This document shows, one piece after another, positions 41,894-50,724 of a DNA stretch of 64,000 nt; positions within the stretch are counted from its first letter, which is position 1, and each line of letters opens with the position of its first letter. Under the pieces are notes generated by a model that made no database searches, was not told the origin of the DNA, and saw only the letters and a list, made by a program, of their open reading frames with translations. Source of the stretch: Thalassomonas actiniarum (lineage in GTDB: Bacteria; Pseudomonadota; Gammaproteobacteria; Enterobacterales; Alteromonadaceae). Where the stretch lies: positions 4,834,603-4,898,602 of the forward strand of contig NZ_CP059735.1 of assembly GCF_000948975.2 (NCBI RefSeq), written 5' to 3'. The translations under genes and the position numbers were made by a program.

Positions 41894-42649
41894 TTACCAG
41901 ATAAACTTGTATTGCAGACCAATTGCCAGGTTATTCACGTCCGAGCGCCGGTACTGGTTAAGACGGTATTCACTGACAATAAAGAAGTTCTCCACCAACC
42001 GGTAACCTAGCTGAGCTTCCAAAACCACAGGATTAGCAGGAATCGTTGAGGGCAGATCCTGATTAAATATATGATCGGCAAAACCCGCCAAGTAAAGGCG
42101 GTTGCTGATATAGGGAAATTTCATCATAAAAGAATGCTCCAGCTGCCAGATATAAGGATCTTCATGATCAAACTGCACCGCATGCAGGTTAATGGCATAC
42201 CTTAAATGAATACTTTTAAAAAACGCCTGCAAAAACGAGGTGTCACTCAAGCGCCAGCGGATCCCTAACCTGTGCCTGTCATTATCCTCTCCGGTTCTTA
42301 AGTTCATTTGCAAGGTGAGATCCAACGGCGAATTTTCACGGATTTGCCAGCGGATATTCTGCTCGGTATAAAAGGCATCGGCATCCCCTAAACTATCGCT
42401 GCCCTCTTGGCTGTAAAGGTTAAGCAGGCTGAAGTAAGAAAACCTCTGCCCCAGCTTAGCTGCGGCATTTAAGGTGAATACGCTGTCAGTGTCGACATCG
42501 GTTAAATGGGGATAAAGGTTAAAGTCTAAAAAGCCGCCTCGGGTGTTTTTACTTTGTGCCGATACCTGAGCCGTGGCAAAGAAACAAACAAAGCAAAAAC
42601 CCGATAAGAGTAAAGTTTTCATGCGATGACAACTCAGGAAAGCATTCAT
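41894..42649 (-). CDS. Predicted outer-membrane beta-barrel protein, uncharacterised
   Basis: A 251-residue protein with a signal peptide (MKTLLLSGFCFVCFFATAQVSAQS from residue 10; the first ATG has AGGGG upstream). The mature part shows alternating-residue amphipathic strands, many aromatic residues, and ends in YKFIW, an aromatic terminal residue as required by the BAM machinery. NVEFD-like segments such as LYSQEGSDSLGDADAFYTEQNIRW are consistent with about 10-12 strands. I do not recognise a family; a phospholipase-like or small-molecule porin role cannot be decided. It is convergent with the GGDEF gene. Confidence 0.65.
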   Translation of the reverse strand: MNAFLSCHRMKTLLLSGFCFVCFFATAQVSAQSKNTRGGFLDFNLYPHLTDVDTDSVFTLNAAAKLGQRFSYFSLLNLYSQEGSDSLGDADAFYTEQNIRWQIRENSPLDLTLQMNLRTGEDNDRHRLGIRWRLSDTSFLQAFFKSIHLRYAINLHAVQFDHEDPYIWQLEHSFMMKFPYISNRLYLAGFADHIFNQDLPSTIPANPVVLEAQLGYRLVENFFIVSEYRLNQYRRSDVNNLAIGLQYKFIW

Positions 42650-42845
42650 GTTACCCCTGCTTTAGCGGTTAACCTTTGATTTGATTAACTGTAGTTTAGC
42701 TCCGATACTAGCGCAAACCGGGCAGTGATAAGCTCAGGGGTTAACAAATGTATCCGGGGCATTACTGCAGCAACAACCATCACTGGTGAAAACTGCCGCT
42801 GACAGACATGAATTATGAATATTTCAACAGACACTGTTGAGGAAA

Positions 42846-42955
42846 AATACTGAGACTCGAACATCAAAAATTATTATTCAAACAAAAGCTGACGATTAAA
42901 AATACTGAGACTCGAACATCAAAAATTAATTTTCGAGCAAAAAGTGCCGATAAAA
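42846..42955. repeat. Two tandem repeats of 55 bp
   Basis: AATACTGAGACTCGAACATC and the following eight bases are identical at 42846 and 42901; the second half of each unit is diverged. It lies in non-coding DNA between the barrel gene and a small membrane-protein gene. Confidence 0.8.
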
Positions 42956-42991
42956 TAACAAGCAGTTTTAATCCCGCCTGAACGGCCCTCT

Positions 42992-43225
42992 TTATCTGAC
43001 AGCAAGGCCTAATTCTTTCTGCGCAACCAGGCGTAAGACATAACCCAGTTTAAATACCGCAGCAAAAATGATGGTTGCAATATGTAAAGCAACTTGCTGG
43101 CCGATGCTCAAATATTCATAAAAACCATAAACAGCGAACAATGACAGTAAAGTAACCCCAAGAGCAGACCAAAAGACAACATTACTGATCTTTAACATTT
43201 TTTCTAAATCAAATTGCTCATTCAT
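42992..43225 (-). CDS. Small two-helix membrane protein, uncharacterised
   Basis: About 77 residues from MNEQFDLEKMLKISNVVFWSALGV, chosen because GAGG lies upstream of the ATG at 43225; the frame opens at 43246. Two hydrophobic segments (VVFWSALGVTLLSLFAVYGFYEYL and VALHIATIIFAAVFKLGYVLRLV) make an inner-membrane hairpin with a basic end. No family was recognised. It stands alone next to a 55-bp tandem repeat. Confidence 0.65.
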   Translation of the reverse strand: MNEQFDLEKMLKISNVVFWSALGVTLLSLFAVYGFYEYLSIGQQVALHIATIIFAAVFKLGYVLRLVAQKELGLAVR

Positions 43226-43667
43226 TTTTCTGGCCTCTGTGCTCAAATTTACTTGTCCGGTTAACCGTCTGACATCTTGTTAACCCGTTTTGTACTTTAT
43301 AATACAAGCTTAATGCCAACCACACTTTATACATACATAACAACAACTTACAGAAAAAAAACTCTCTTGTTACTCACATCAAAAGCTGAGCACTTTTATT
43401 TTTAAACGTCATTAGGACAACAAATATTCCAGCCGGAATTTGAAAAAAGGAAAAAATACCAGGTAATCAACTGAAAAATAAGAAAAAACTATAAGACAAG
43501 ACAGGCCATAAATATCATCAAAACAGCTGACGATAACGCCGGAAATCGCGCATCAGAGCACAGCAGTCGGGTTATTAGGGGACATTTTGACGGCCAGAAA
43601 GTGTCACAATGACACTACCACTTATTTAAACGGTGTCATCAAGACATAAATCATAATCTTCTCTGGC
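43226..43667. other. Intergenic region with a palindrome
   Basis: About 440 bases with no gene visible. AGTGTCA CAA TGACACT at 43600-43616 is a perfect 7-bp inverted repeat and may be a regulator site; GTGTCA recurs at 43634. Confidence 0.45.
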
Positions 43668-44459
43668 TTAACGCTGCTGCAGCCAATCTTGTCTAAACGG
43701 GGATTGTGGCTGCAATGTAAACGGCACAGTCGCCTTTAACTCATTCCAGATCCTTTCTGCCCCTGCCGGGTCACGGCGATAGAACCGGTGCGACAGCAAA
43801 AGGTGAAAATAGCTGATATGAAAAGCTACCGGCAAAGGGATAATTTTCCCCTGGTATTGCTCCCTTTCAATAAGCTCATTGCCGACCTGCTCTTCAATCA
43901 CATAACCGTCAAGTCGGTTTAATGCCAACATTTTAAAGCCCTCTTCGACACTCAAGTCCATCGGACTTAAAAATCCGGCTTTTTTTAACATATGGTAAAC
44001 CACATAACCATAAGGCGCCCCTATGCCTGAAGACAAAGCAGAAAACTGCTTGCCGTCCCAATCAAGCCGGCTGTTGGCCGGAGTATAAACCCGGTAAATG
44101 GCCTTTTGAATCGCACGGCTGTTATCAAGCCTGCCTTGCTTATCACGGGGAAAATGTCCCCATTTATCACGCTCTTTCATCCATACAGTGGGGAAAATAA
44201 CATCGTTTTCACCCGAGATTAAATCCTGGATGCAACGTCCCCAGGAGCGGCGATAAAAAGCCGCCTTAAACCCGGCACTCTCCACCGCCTGACTGACTTT
44301 ATCAATGAAGATATTGCCGCTTATCAGCGTAGATTCACCGCCGGCCGTACCGAGGAGCTGAAAGCTTTCAGTTTCATAGCAAAGCCTTAACTCTTTTGCC
44401 AAAGCAAAGTTGCTGATAAAAAAACAGCATAACCATAACAGCGGACGGTTGATTTTCAA
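43668..44459 (-). CDS. Periplasmic solute-binding protein (SBP_bac_3 type)
   Basis: A 263-residue protein with a signal peptide (MKINRPLLWLCCFFISNFALA). The mature part resembles the amino-acid-binding domain of family 3: GNIFIDKVSQAVESAGFKAAFYRRSWGRCIQDLISGENDVIFPTVWMKERDKWGHFP, then SSGIGAPYGYVVYHMLKKAGF and a second lobe ending in the ligand cleft. No permease or ATPase is adjacent, so it may serve signalling or an unlinked transporter. Its gene is read from the region behind the phoPQ-like operon and has its own gap of 156 bases. Confidence 0.8.
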   Translation of the reverse strand: MKINRPLLWLCCFFISNFALAKELRLCYETESFQLLGTAGGESTLISGNIFIDKVSQAVESAGFKAAFYRRSWGRCIQDLISGENDVIFPTVWMKERDKWGHFPRDKQGRLDNSRAIQKAIYRVYTPANSRLDWDGKQFSALSSGIGAPYGYVVYHMLKKAGFLSPMDLSVEEGFKMLALNRLDGYVIEEQVGNELIEREQYQGKIIPLPVAFHISYFHLLLSHRFYRRDPAGAERIWNELKATVPFTLQPQSPFRQDWLQQR

Positions 44460-44615
44460 CAGCGCGGCTCCGGGTAATGAAGGTTGTAACTGTAATTATA
44501 CCCAACCAGGTTAAAAGTTAGCCTTCAGGAGGATATATTGCATCCTGGGCCATTCTGGCTGGCAAATAAGAATCAAAAATCGACACTTGCCAGAATCACC
44601 TTTAAAAACTTGTTA

Positions 44616-46019
44616 TTATTGATTTTTATCATTAAAGCATAAGCTAAAGCTGGCGCCGCCAAGTTCCACCGACTGTTCGATTAACACCTGTCCCTGATAG
44701 CTGGCCACTATATCCCGGATAATTGCCAGCCCTATGCCATGTCCCTGCTCATAAGTATCGGCCCGGGTGCCCCGGTTAAGCACCTTTTCCCGCTGATCTT
44801 CACTGATACCCTGGCCGTCATCTTCCACTTTGATCACCAGTTGCCCTTCACTGGCACTTCCCCGGATAACCACCTTATGTTTTGCCGCTTTACAGGCGTT
44901 ATCAAGCATATTACCCAGCAATTCCATCAGATCGGCTTCATCCCCTTTAAAGAGCACGTCCTCATCCACCAGGACCGAAATGGCCAGATTTTTATGGCGG
45001 TAAATTTTCTCCAGGGCCGAGAGCAACTTAAGGGCAACGGGTTTGATCAAAATCCCCAGATGCCAGGAAGACTCCCCGGCACTTTGCGCCCGCTTGAGCT
45101 GATGCTCTATGGTGCGGTTGATCACAGCGAGTTGTTCATTAAAGGCCTCGGGTAATTGTGGCTGGCTTTGCATCACCGCCAGCGGCGTTTTTAAGCTATG
45201 GGCCAAATCGGACAAAGCATTGCGATACCTTTGCCTTTGATTTTGCTCCGTGTGCAATAACAGGTTCAGCTGGCTGGCCACTTGCTCCAGCTCCAGCGGA
45301 TAACGGGCCTGGAGCTGATCGGTTTTGCCCTGCTCCACCGACTGCAATTCTCCTTTTAAGATATGCAGGGGTTTTAAGGTCCAGTTTAACCAGCTCATTT
45401 GGATCAGCAGCAACAAGGCCATCAACACCAGCAGCCACAGCCATAACTGGCGTTTAAACTGACCGGTGATCACTAGCAGATCCGCCTGGTTTTTAAGGAT
45501 ATGGATAGTCACGGGAAAAGCTTGCTCGCCATCGCTGAAACTGGCGCTAAAGCTGTAAATTAAATGTTGTTCACCGTTAAGGTAAATTTCTTCAGACAAA
45601 GACTGGCCTAAGGCCGGCTGTGGAAAAACATAAGGAATATCGAGCCCCAGCAGGGAGTTAGACAACCATAATATTTCCTGCCGGGCAGCTTGCTGTTTAT
45701 CTTCCCCTGCCGCCGGCCCCTTAGTGATCAGTGCGTATAAACCGGACTCAATCACATTAAACTGGTTTTCCAGCAACTGCTCCGGCATCAGTAAATCCTG
45801 CTGCTCCACTTCCGCCACCGCTAAGATGGAATAGCTGTAGGCAGCCAATTCATTATGGATCGCACTCTTGATCTGGGCTTCAAAGGCACTGTTAAGGGTT
45901 ACCCCGATCAGCGGCAATACCAGCACTATGATCAGCAAGGCACTGAGCCTTAAGCGCGCTTTCAGTGATTTGAGTTTCCAGGGAAGCAGGGACGAAAGTT
46001 CAGGCAGGTACTTACTCAT
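44616..46019 (-). CDS. Sensor histidine kinase, PhoQ-like
   Basis: A 467-residue inner-membrane kinase. Helix 1 is LRLSALLIIVLVLPLIGVTLNSAFEAQ and helix 2 WLWLLVLMALLLLIQMSWLNW (about 190-212), with a periplasmic sensor of about 140 residues between. HAMP-like TLKPLHILKGELQSVEQG follows. The H-box is ALSDLAHSLKTPLAVMQSQ, the N box NMLDNACKAA, and the ATP lid VEDDGQGIS and QGHGIGLAIIRDIV. It starts within the stop of the regulator gene (4-base overlap). The PepSY gene upstream, the regulator and this kinase form one operon resembling PhoPQ/CarRS systems. Confidence 0.9.
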   Translation of the reverse strand: MSKYLPELSSLLPWKLKSLKARLRLSALLIIVLVLPLIGVTLNSAFEAQIKSAIHNELAAYSYSILAVAEVEQQDLLMPEQLLENQFNVIESGLYALITKGPAAGEDKQQAARQEILWLSNSLLGLDIPYVFPQPALGQSLSEEIYLNGEQHLIYSFSASFSDGEQAFPVTIHILKNQADLLVITGQFKRQLWLWLLVLMALLLLIQMSWLNWTLKPLHILKGELQSVEQGKTDQLQARYPLELEQVASQLNLLLHTEQNQRQRYRNALSDLAHSLKTPLAVMQSQPQLPEAFNEQLAVINRTIEHQLKRAQSAGESSWHLGILIKPVALKLLSALEKIYRHKNLAISVLVDEDVLFKGDEADLMELLGNMLDNACKAAKHKVVIRGSASEGQLVIKVEDDGQGISEDQREKVLNRGTRADTYEQGHGIGLAIIRDIVASYQGQVLIEQSVELGGASFSLCFNDKNQ

Positions 46020-46696
46020 TTATTATCAAAAACCTTGAGCTTATAGCCCTGCCCCCGCAGCGTTTCAATAAAGCCATATTCGGCGCCGGGATCGAGTTTT
46101 TTCCTTAAGCGCCTGACAAAAACTTCAATGACATTAGAGTCGAGATCAAAGTCCTGATCATAAATATGCTCGGTAAGCTCGGTTTTTGATTTCACCTGCT
46201 CCGGATGCAGGGCCAGATATTCCAACAGCTTGTATTCATAACTGGTTAACGTGATCGACTGTTCATTCACCCATACCTGGGCACTGGAGGTATTGAGGCG
46301 CAGCGGACCATTTTCAATCACAGGGCTTGCCTGTCCCGCCGAGCGGCGGATCAAGGCATTTAACCGCGCCAGCAATTCTTCACTCTGAAAAGGTTTAGTT
46401 AAATAATCATCGGCGCCGGCATCCAACCCGGAGACCTTATCCTGCCAGTGATCTCGTGCCGTCAGCACAATAATCGGGTAAGACTTATCAAGCTTACGCA
46501 AGGTTTTGATCAAACTGATGCCGTCTAATTTCGGCAAGCCGACATCAATAATCGCGGCATCATAGGGATATTCCCGCCCTTTAAACAAACCTTCTTCACC
46601 ATCACCGGCCACATCTACCGAATATCCGGCGCTGACCAGCTGGCCCTGCAAATTTGCCTGCAAGGCAAGATCATCTTCAACCAACAACAAACGCAT
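46016..46696 (-). CDS. Response regulator, PhoP/CarR-like (OmpR family)
   Basis: A 226-residue regulator. Receiver motifs are MRLLLVEDDLALQANLQGQL, phospho-Asp in YDAAIIDVGLPKLDG, LTARDHW and LTKPFQSEELLARL. The DNA-binding domain has LTSYEYKLLEYLALHPEQVKSKTELTEHIYDQDFDLDSNVIEVFVRRLRKKLDPGAEYGFIETLRGQGYKL, as in PhoP. The partner kinase overlaps its end by four bases and the PepSY gene ends three bases before its start. In relatives this system senses low Mg or antimicrobial peptides; whether it does so here is inference. Confidence 0.92.
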   Translation of the reverse strand: MRLLLVEDDLALQANLQGQLVSAGYSVDVAGDGEEGLFKGREYPYDAAIIDVGLPKLDGISLIKTLRKLDKSYPIIVLTARDHWQDKVSGLDAGADDYLTKPFQSEELLARLNALIRRSAGQASPVIENGPLRLNTSSAQVWVNEQSITLTSYEYKLLEYLALHPEQVKSKTELTEHIYDQDFDLDSNVIEVFVRRLRKKLDPGAEYGFIETLRGQGYKLKVFDNK

Positions 46697-46699
46697 AGT

Positions 46700-47047
46700 T
46701 TAATTTCCCTTAATCTTCCCCGAGGAACCATCTACCAGCACGGAAATAATATGACCGTCTTTTTTTAACAGTTTGACTTTATATCCGGCCTGACCGTTAA
46801 CCTTGCTGCTTTGTACTTTAAGTACTTTGCCGCCATAGCGGTTTTTGACCTTTTGTGCCGCCTGCTGCTGGGAAATTTTCCTGGAGGATTTCTTGTTACG
46901 TTCTTTTTTATTGGCCTTATCCCCCACCGAGGGCAAGTCAACCCCAGGTACCTGATAGCTGCCGATGGCATCACTTGCCTGAGCCTTATGCTGGCCGAGC
47001 GACAAACTTGCCAATAAAAACAACATCAAGAGTAAAACGGATCTCAT
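46700..47047 (-). CDS. PepSY-domain periplasmic protein
   Basis: A 115-residue protein with a signal peptide (VLLLMLFLLASLSLGQHKAQA). A lysine-rich linker (KANKKERNKKSSRK) precedes the PepSY domain: ISQQQAAQKVKNRYGGKVLKVQSSKVNGQAGYKVKLLKKDGHIISVLVDGSSGKIKG. Such small PepSY proteins are often encoded just before PhoPQ-like pairs and are thought to modulate the sensor. Here the gene is first in the operon, with three bases to the regulator. Confidence 0.9.
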   Translation of the reverse strand: MRSVLLLMLFLLASLSLGQHKAQASDAIGSYQVPGVDLPSVGDKANKKERNKKSSRKISQQQAAQKVKNRYGGKVLKVQSSKVNGQAGYKVKLLKKDGHIISVLVDGSSGKIKGN

Positions 47048-47150
47048 AAATATTACCTGTACGCGAGCTTCTCACCTGAGTGTAAAAGATTGGCCCTGCT
47101 AAATAAAGAACTGATAGTCTTTTGAATTTTCCAGCGATTTAACTCGGCTC

Positions 47151-47741
47151 CTATACCGGGTCCACGGTTACCCTGAGCTTGATCTTTTTGCCCGGGTGAT
47201 GGCGGGTACGGGTATGATAAATTTCCCCCTGGTACTTATAAGTTACCTCATAACCGCTGATTTCTTCAAAGCTGGTATATGCCTGCCGGCAATGCAGTAC
47301 CTTGCGATGGCTGGCATGGCGATATCCCGACTTATAGTGGCCGCTATTATGGCTGTGGCGACTTTTCTGGTAGCTGTGATTGCTGTGGCCGATTTCATTG
47401 CCCACAGAGCCGCCGATAATCGCCCCGGCAACGGTGCCGACCCCTTTAAGATCCGACTTTTTAAATAACACATGGCCAACGGTACCGCCGATAACAGCCC
47501 CGACAACGGTTGCCGCTACTTCATTGCCGGCATAATGCCCCGAACTGCTGTGGTGATGACTCACCCGGCGCCAGCAGCTGTCGTCATGGATATGCTCTAC
47601 CCGTACTGTCTGGTAAATGGGAGTAGCGGCGATCACTTTGCCCCGGGCATAAAAACTATCGCCGCGGTGATGGCCGGCACTGGCATTTGCTGCTGTCGCT
47701 AACAGCGAAATCGTTATTAAAGCTTTGGTTATAATGTTCAT
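47151..47741 (-). CDS. Glycine-zipper 2TM domain envelope protein
   Basis: About 196 residues from MNIITKALITISLLATAANASA (AGGAGC upstream of the ATG at 47741; the frame opens at 47759). After the signal peptide comes a His/Ser-rich linker. The glycine zipper AGNEVAATVVGAVIGGTVGHVLFKKSDLKGVGTVAGAIIGGSVGNEIGH follows, similar to SlyB/Rickettsia 17-kDa antigens. The C-terminal strand region YEVTYKYQGEIYHTRTRHHPGKKIKLRVTVDPV completes it. Such proteins sit in the outer membrane or periplasm. Many histidines in the linker could bind metals. Confidence 0.85.
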   Translation of the reverse strand: MNIITKALITISLLATAANASAGHHRGDSFYARGKVIAATPIYQTVRVEHIHDDSCWRRVSHHHSSSGHYAGNEVAATVVGAVIGGTVGHVLFKKSDLKGVGTVAGAIIGGSVGNEIGHSNHSYQKSRHSHNSGHYKSGYRHASHRKVLHCRQAYTSFEEISGYEVTYKYQGEIYHTRTRHHPGKKIKLRVTVDPV

Positions 47742-47960
47742 TCTTTGCTCCTGAGACAATAACGTCGATAAAGACTTTCTCTGTATATGATGAATAGCTT
47801 AACGCTGGCTAACTGAACTGAAGCTGAACGAAACTGAATAAACCGGGAAAACAACACAAATATAAAAAACAAAAAAATCGCAAAAAACAAAGCAAAGCCG
47901 ATAACCTAAAATAAAGACAGGCACAGCATAAAAACTGCGTAATAAGTTGAGGACAAAAAA

Positions 47961-48443
47961 ATGAAAAAGCCACAAAGAGACGTCACCCTGAGATTTCTGG
48001 CAGAGCCCCAGGATGTTAATTTTGGCGGCAAGGTACACGGCGGCGCGGTCATGAAATGGATAGATTTAGCCGCCTACGCCTGCGCCGCCGGCTGGAGTGG
48101 CCGTTATTGCGTCACCGCCTATGCCGGCGGCATACGTTTTGTAGCCCCGATCCATGTCGGCAGCCTGGTGGAAGTAGCCGCTAAGGTTATTTATACCGGC
48201 TCCTCCTCCATGCATATCGCACTGGAAGTCAATGCCTGCGATCCCAAATCCCTCAACCGCCGCCTGACTACCCATTGCATCGTTATCATGGTGGCGGTGG
48301 ATGAAACCGGGCACAAAATAGAAATTCCCAAATGGATACCGGAAAGCGAAGCCGATAAAAAGCAGCATCAAAGCGCCCTTAAACTGATGGAGATGCGTAA
48401 ACAAATCAGCGACGAAATGCAGATCTACCTCGAAGAAGAATAA
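47961..48443 (+). CDS. Acyl-CoA thioesterase (hotdog fold, YciA-like)
   Basis: A 160-residue cytoplasmic thioesterase. VTLRFLAEPQDVNFGGKVHGGAVMKWIDLAAYACAAGWSG carries the active-site Asp in the hot-dog helix and the Gly/His around KVHGG. SLVEVAAKVIYTGSSSMHIALEVNA follows. It would hydrolyse medium- or long-chain acyl-CoA. The start has GAGGAC about eight bases upstream. Single gene. Confidence 0.9.
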   Translation: MKKPQRDVTLRFLAEPQDVNFGGKVHGGAVMKWIDLAAYACAAGWSGRYCVTAYAGGIRFVAPIHVGSLVEVAAKVIYTGSSSMHIALEVNACDPKSLNRRLTTHCIVIMVAVDETGHKIEIPKWIPESEADKKQHQSALKLMEMRKQISDEMQIYLEEE

Positions 48444-48767
48444 TTTTGACCGCCGGTGGCTGATAATATGCCGACTGCGCTTGTCTGTGCTGCAGTCGGC
48501 ATACTTTTGCCGCCTTCAGGGGTTATTCGCCGGTTTTTTCATTCTTTTTCCGCCAAAGCTTTCGCCAATTCTTTCATGGCCGCCGCCATTTTTTACCAGC
48601 GCCAGTTCTGACAGTAAAAAGTCTTAAGCTGTCCCGAAGACAGTGAAATAAAGCAAACGAGAAATCAGCAACTTATTATAGAGAAGCTAAAACGCGTTGT
48701 TTGTTGGCCTTAAACCTGCATTTCTTAACAGGCGTAAAAGAAGTAAAGCCAATAAGAGGTACCAGCG
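48444..48767. other. Intergenic region without clear gene
   Basis: About 320 bases between the thioesterase gene and a small ORF. GCCGACTGCGC and GCAGTCGGC (near 48470-48500) can pair as a possible terminator of the thioesterase gene. Nothing else recognised. Confidence 0.4.
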
Positions 48768-49010
48768 ATGACGTTAGCCAAGAATCAAAAAGAATCGAGT
48801 TTAGGCGTGCGTATTTATTTGTATATTATCGGTCTGGTGTGCTTAAGCGCCAATGTCTGGTTTGCTTACCAGCTGGATACGCAGCAGCTCCGGGGAACCA
48901 CCCAGGCACCCCGGATAACACAGGATTTTACTCAGGAAGATAACCACACCCTGGCAGCCGTGATCCCCGCCGAAACAGTGAACAGAAACAGTCATTCCCC
49001 CTTAAACTAA
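48768..49010 (+). CDS. Small single-span membrane protein, uncharacterised
   Basis: An 80-residue protein with AAGAGG about 8 bases before its ATG. One membrane helix is VRIYLYIIGLVCLSANVWFAYQL (about residues 14-36), preceded by a short basic N-terminus and followed by a hydrophilic tail (TQDFTQEDNHTLAAVIPAETVNRN) that would face the periplasm. I do not recognise it. It stands alone before the hibernation-factor gene, which is convergent. Confidence 0.6.
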   Translation: MTLAKNQKESSLGVRIYLYIIGLVCLSANVWFAYQLDTQQLRGTTQAPRITQDFTQEDNHTLAAVIPAETVNRNSHSPLN

Positions 49011-49085
49011 TGTCCCTTAAACAAATCCCCCGACAAAGCAAGAAAAGCAGTCTTATTGGCACACAGCCCCAGGAAACCGGACATT

Positions 49086-49106
49086 AAAAAGGGGCCAAAT
49101 GGCCCC
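49086..49106 (-). terminator. Terminator of the hibernation-factor gene
   Basis: GGGGCC/GGCCCC (49091-49096 and 49101-49106) with loop AAAT; on the minus strand five T follow. Confidence 0.9.
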
Positions 49107-49126
49107 TGATTACAGTCAATAAAGAA

Positions 49127-49483
49127 TTAGGACAATTCCATTTCCTGTACTCTCTCATGCGCAATTTCAGGTGTTGTCATCCCCGGTTTGGCATGAAGGT
49201 TGGCCTTTAACTGGCCTTTACGATGCTTCAAAGCGGCATCAAGTTTTTTGGCGGCAAGGGCTATCGCCGGATACATGATATCGTCGGTGCCTGTGGCAGA
49301 GATCCTTCCTCCTTCATAGGTCGTTCGCAGTTCAGCCTGATGCTTGCCATGCTCCTTGGAAAGGATAACATCAAGCGAAATAAGTGTTGGAAAATGATTT
49401 GCTATCTTGGAGAACTTTTCTTCGATATGCTCTTTGATCGAACTAGTAACATCGACATGGTGACCAGAAAGATTTATTTTCAT
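49127..49483 (-). CDS. hpf: Ribosome hibernation promoting factor (HPF/RaiA family)
   Basis: About 118 residues from MKINLSGHHVDVTSSIKEHIEEKFSKIANHFP; AAGGAA lies 6 bases before this ATG at 49483, while the frame opens at 49543. KEHGKHQAELRTTYEGGRISATGTDDIMYPAIALAAKKLDAALKHRKGQLK completes the S30AE domain. It lacks the long C-terminal dimerisation domain, so it is the short form that acts with RMF or RaiA-like on idle ribosomes. Single gene with its own terminator; a stationary-phase or cold promoter could lie in the 260-base AT-rich gap upstream. Confidence 0.92.
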   Translation of the reverse strand: MKINLSGHHVDVTSSIKEHIEEKFSKIANHFPTLISLDVILSKEHGKHQAELRTTYEGGRISATGTDDIMYPAIALAAKKLDAALKHRKGQLKANLHAKPGMTTPEIAHERVQEMELS

Positions 49484-49743
49484 AGGTATTCCTTTTTTAG
49501 TTACTTCACTTTTAACACTTGGGGCAATTGTCATAAAACACAAGTTTTATTTTCAATTTTTTTCTCTTCTTTAAGGTAAACATACTCCTTCGCATGGACG
49601 GTGACAAAGCTAAAAATAGCTTTTCTTGATATTAATCAAATAAATATTAAAGGGGAATAGCCAATTAATTTTTTTATTATTTTTTGGCTGATTTTTCCCC
49701 TCTGCAGGCCTTTATTTGTCTGGTTTTTACACTGCTATTATGT

Positions 49744-50697
49744 TTATTGTTTCTCTGCCTGTTTCTCAAGCCAGCTATCAATTAAGTAACGGGCAATCGA
49801 CTCTTTTCTCGGCAACTGGTAGTTATCCCCTGCATCCCCCCAGTTATCAAAAGTGCTGATCTCTTCGGCGCTGAACCAGCAGGCATCGACGATTTCATCA
49901 TTATCGATATTAATTTCATCGCTTGTTGCCCGGGCAAAAAAACCTATCATTAATGAATTCGGGAACGGCCAGGGCTGAGAAGCCATATAAGTCACCTGAT
50001 CCACAACGACCCCGGCCTCTTCAAAAACTTCCCTGGACACAGCTTCCTCCAGGGATTCCCCTGGATCGACAAAACCTGCCAGGGTAGAAACCACTTTTGA
50101 GGGAATATTATGATGCTGCGCCAGTAAACATTTGGCTTTCCCCCCGGGGGGCTGATATTCAACCAGCATGATCACCACAGGATCGGTACGGGGAAAGTGC
50201 TCTTTCGCGCAAGACTCACTCTGGCATTTTCGCCTGTGGCCGCCATCAAGAGAAAGGGTTTTCCCGCCGCAGTAACCGCAATACTGGCATTGCCTGTGCC
50301 AATGATTGAGCGCCCGGCCATAGGCCAGAATAGGGGCTTGCCTCGCCGTGATCAGCGGCAAAGCGCTGCGAAAATCTTTTGCCTGGTATTTATCCGTCAA
50401 CAAATTATCAAGCAGCTTTTGGGACAGCTCAGATAAATCAAGCACAAAAACCGCCTGCTCGCCGTCCAAACCTAGAAAATAACAGTTACTTGCCTGTGAA
50501 ATCAGTTGCCCGGTTATCGCCTGCTCCCGGGTAAACTCGGCCAATTTATCTTGTTCAAACAGGCATAAAGAGCGCCACACAGGTAAAAAGACAGTATCCG
50601 CTTTATTTTGCTGCTCAAGCAGCCAGTGCTTGCTTTTTCGGGCAGAAGACGCCCGGTTTAACGACATTTGTGAAAAGGTTAATGCTGGACTATTCAA
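49744..50697 (-). CDS. nudC: NAD(+) diphosphatase / NudC decapping enzyme
   Basis: A Nudix enzyme of about 317 residues that hydrolyses NADH/NAD and removes NAD caps from RNA. A zinc ribbon is CQYCGYCGG then KCQSESC (four Cys). The Nudix box is GFVDPGESLEEAVSREVFEEAGV and the SQPWPFPNSLM segment is the NudC signature (SQPWPFPxS). The frame opens at an ATG (50721), but a perfect AAGGAG (50703-50708) lies five bases before a TTG (50697), which is the more likely start. The gene follows the HxlR gene closely, so they form an operon. Confidence 0.92.
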   Translation of the reverse strand: MNSPALTFSQMSLNRASSARKSKHWLLEQQNKADTVFLPVWRSLCLFEQDKLAEFTREQAITGQLISQASNCYFLGLDGEQAVFVLDLSELSQKLLDNLLTDKYQAKDFRSALPLITARQAPILAYGRALNHWHRQCQYCGYCGGKTLSLDGGHRRKCQSESCAKEHFPRTDPVVIMLVEYQPPGGKAKCLLAQHHNIPSKVVSTLAGFVDPGESLEEAVSREVFEEAGVVVDQVTYMASQPWPFPNSLMIGFFARATSDEINIDNDEIVDACWFSAEEISTFDNWGDAGDNYQLPRKESIARYLIDSWLEKQAEKQ

Positions 50698-50724
50698 GGT
50701 TTTCTCCTTGTTAATACACATAAT

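Noticed and set aside
42700-42780. Possible second GEMM riboswitch (GCGCAAACC)
   Set aside because: The segment has CGCAAACC but lacks the CTAAGG/CCTATG receptor, the GAAA-capped stem and a closing GGTTGCC.
48530-48620. Short frame MAAAMKELAKALAEKE on the minus strand
   Set aside because: Only 16 codons long, without an upstream ribosome-binding site.
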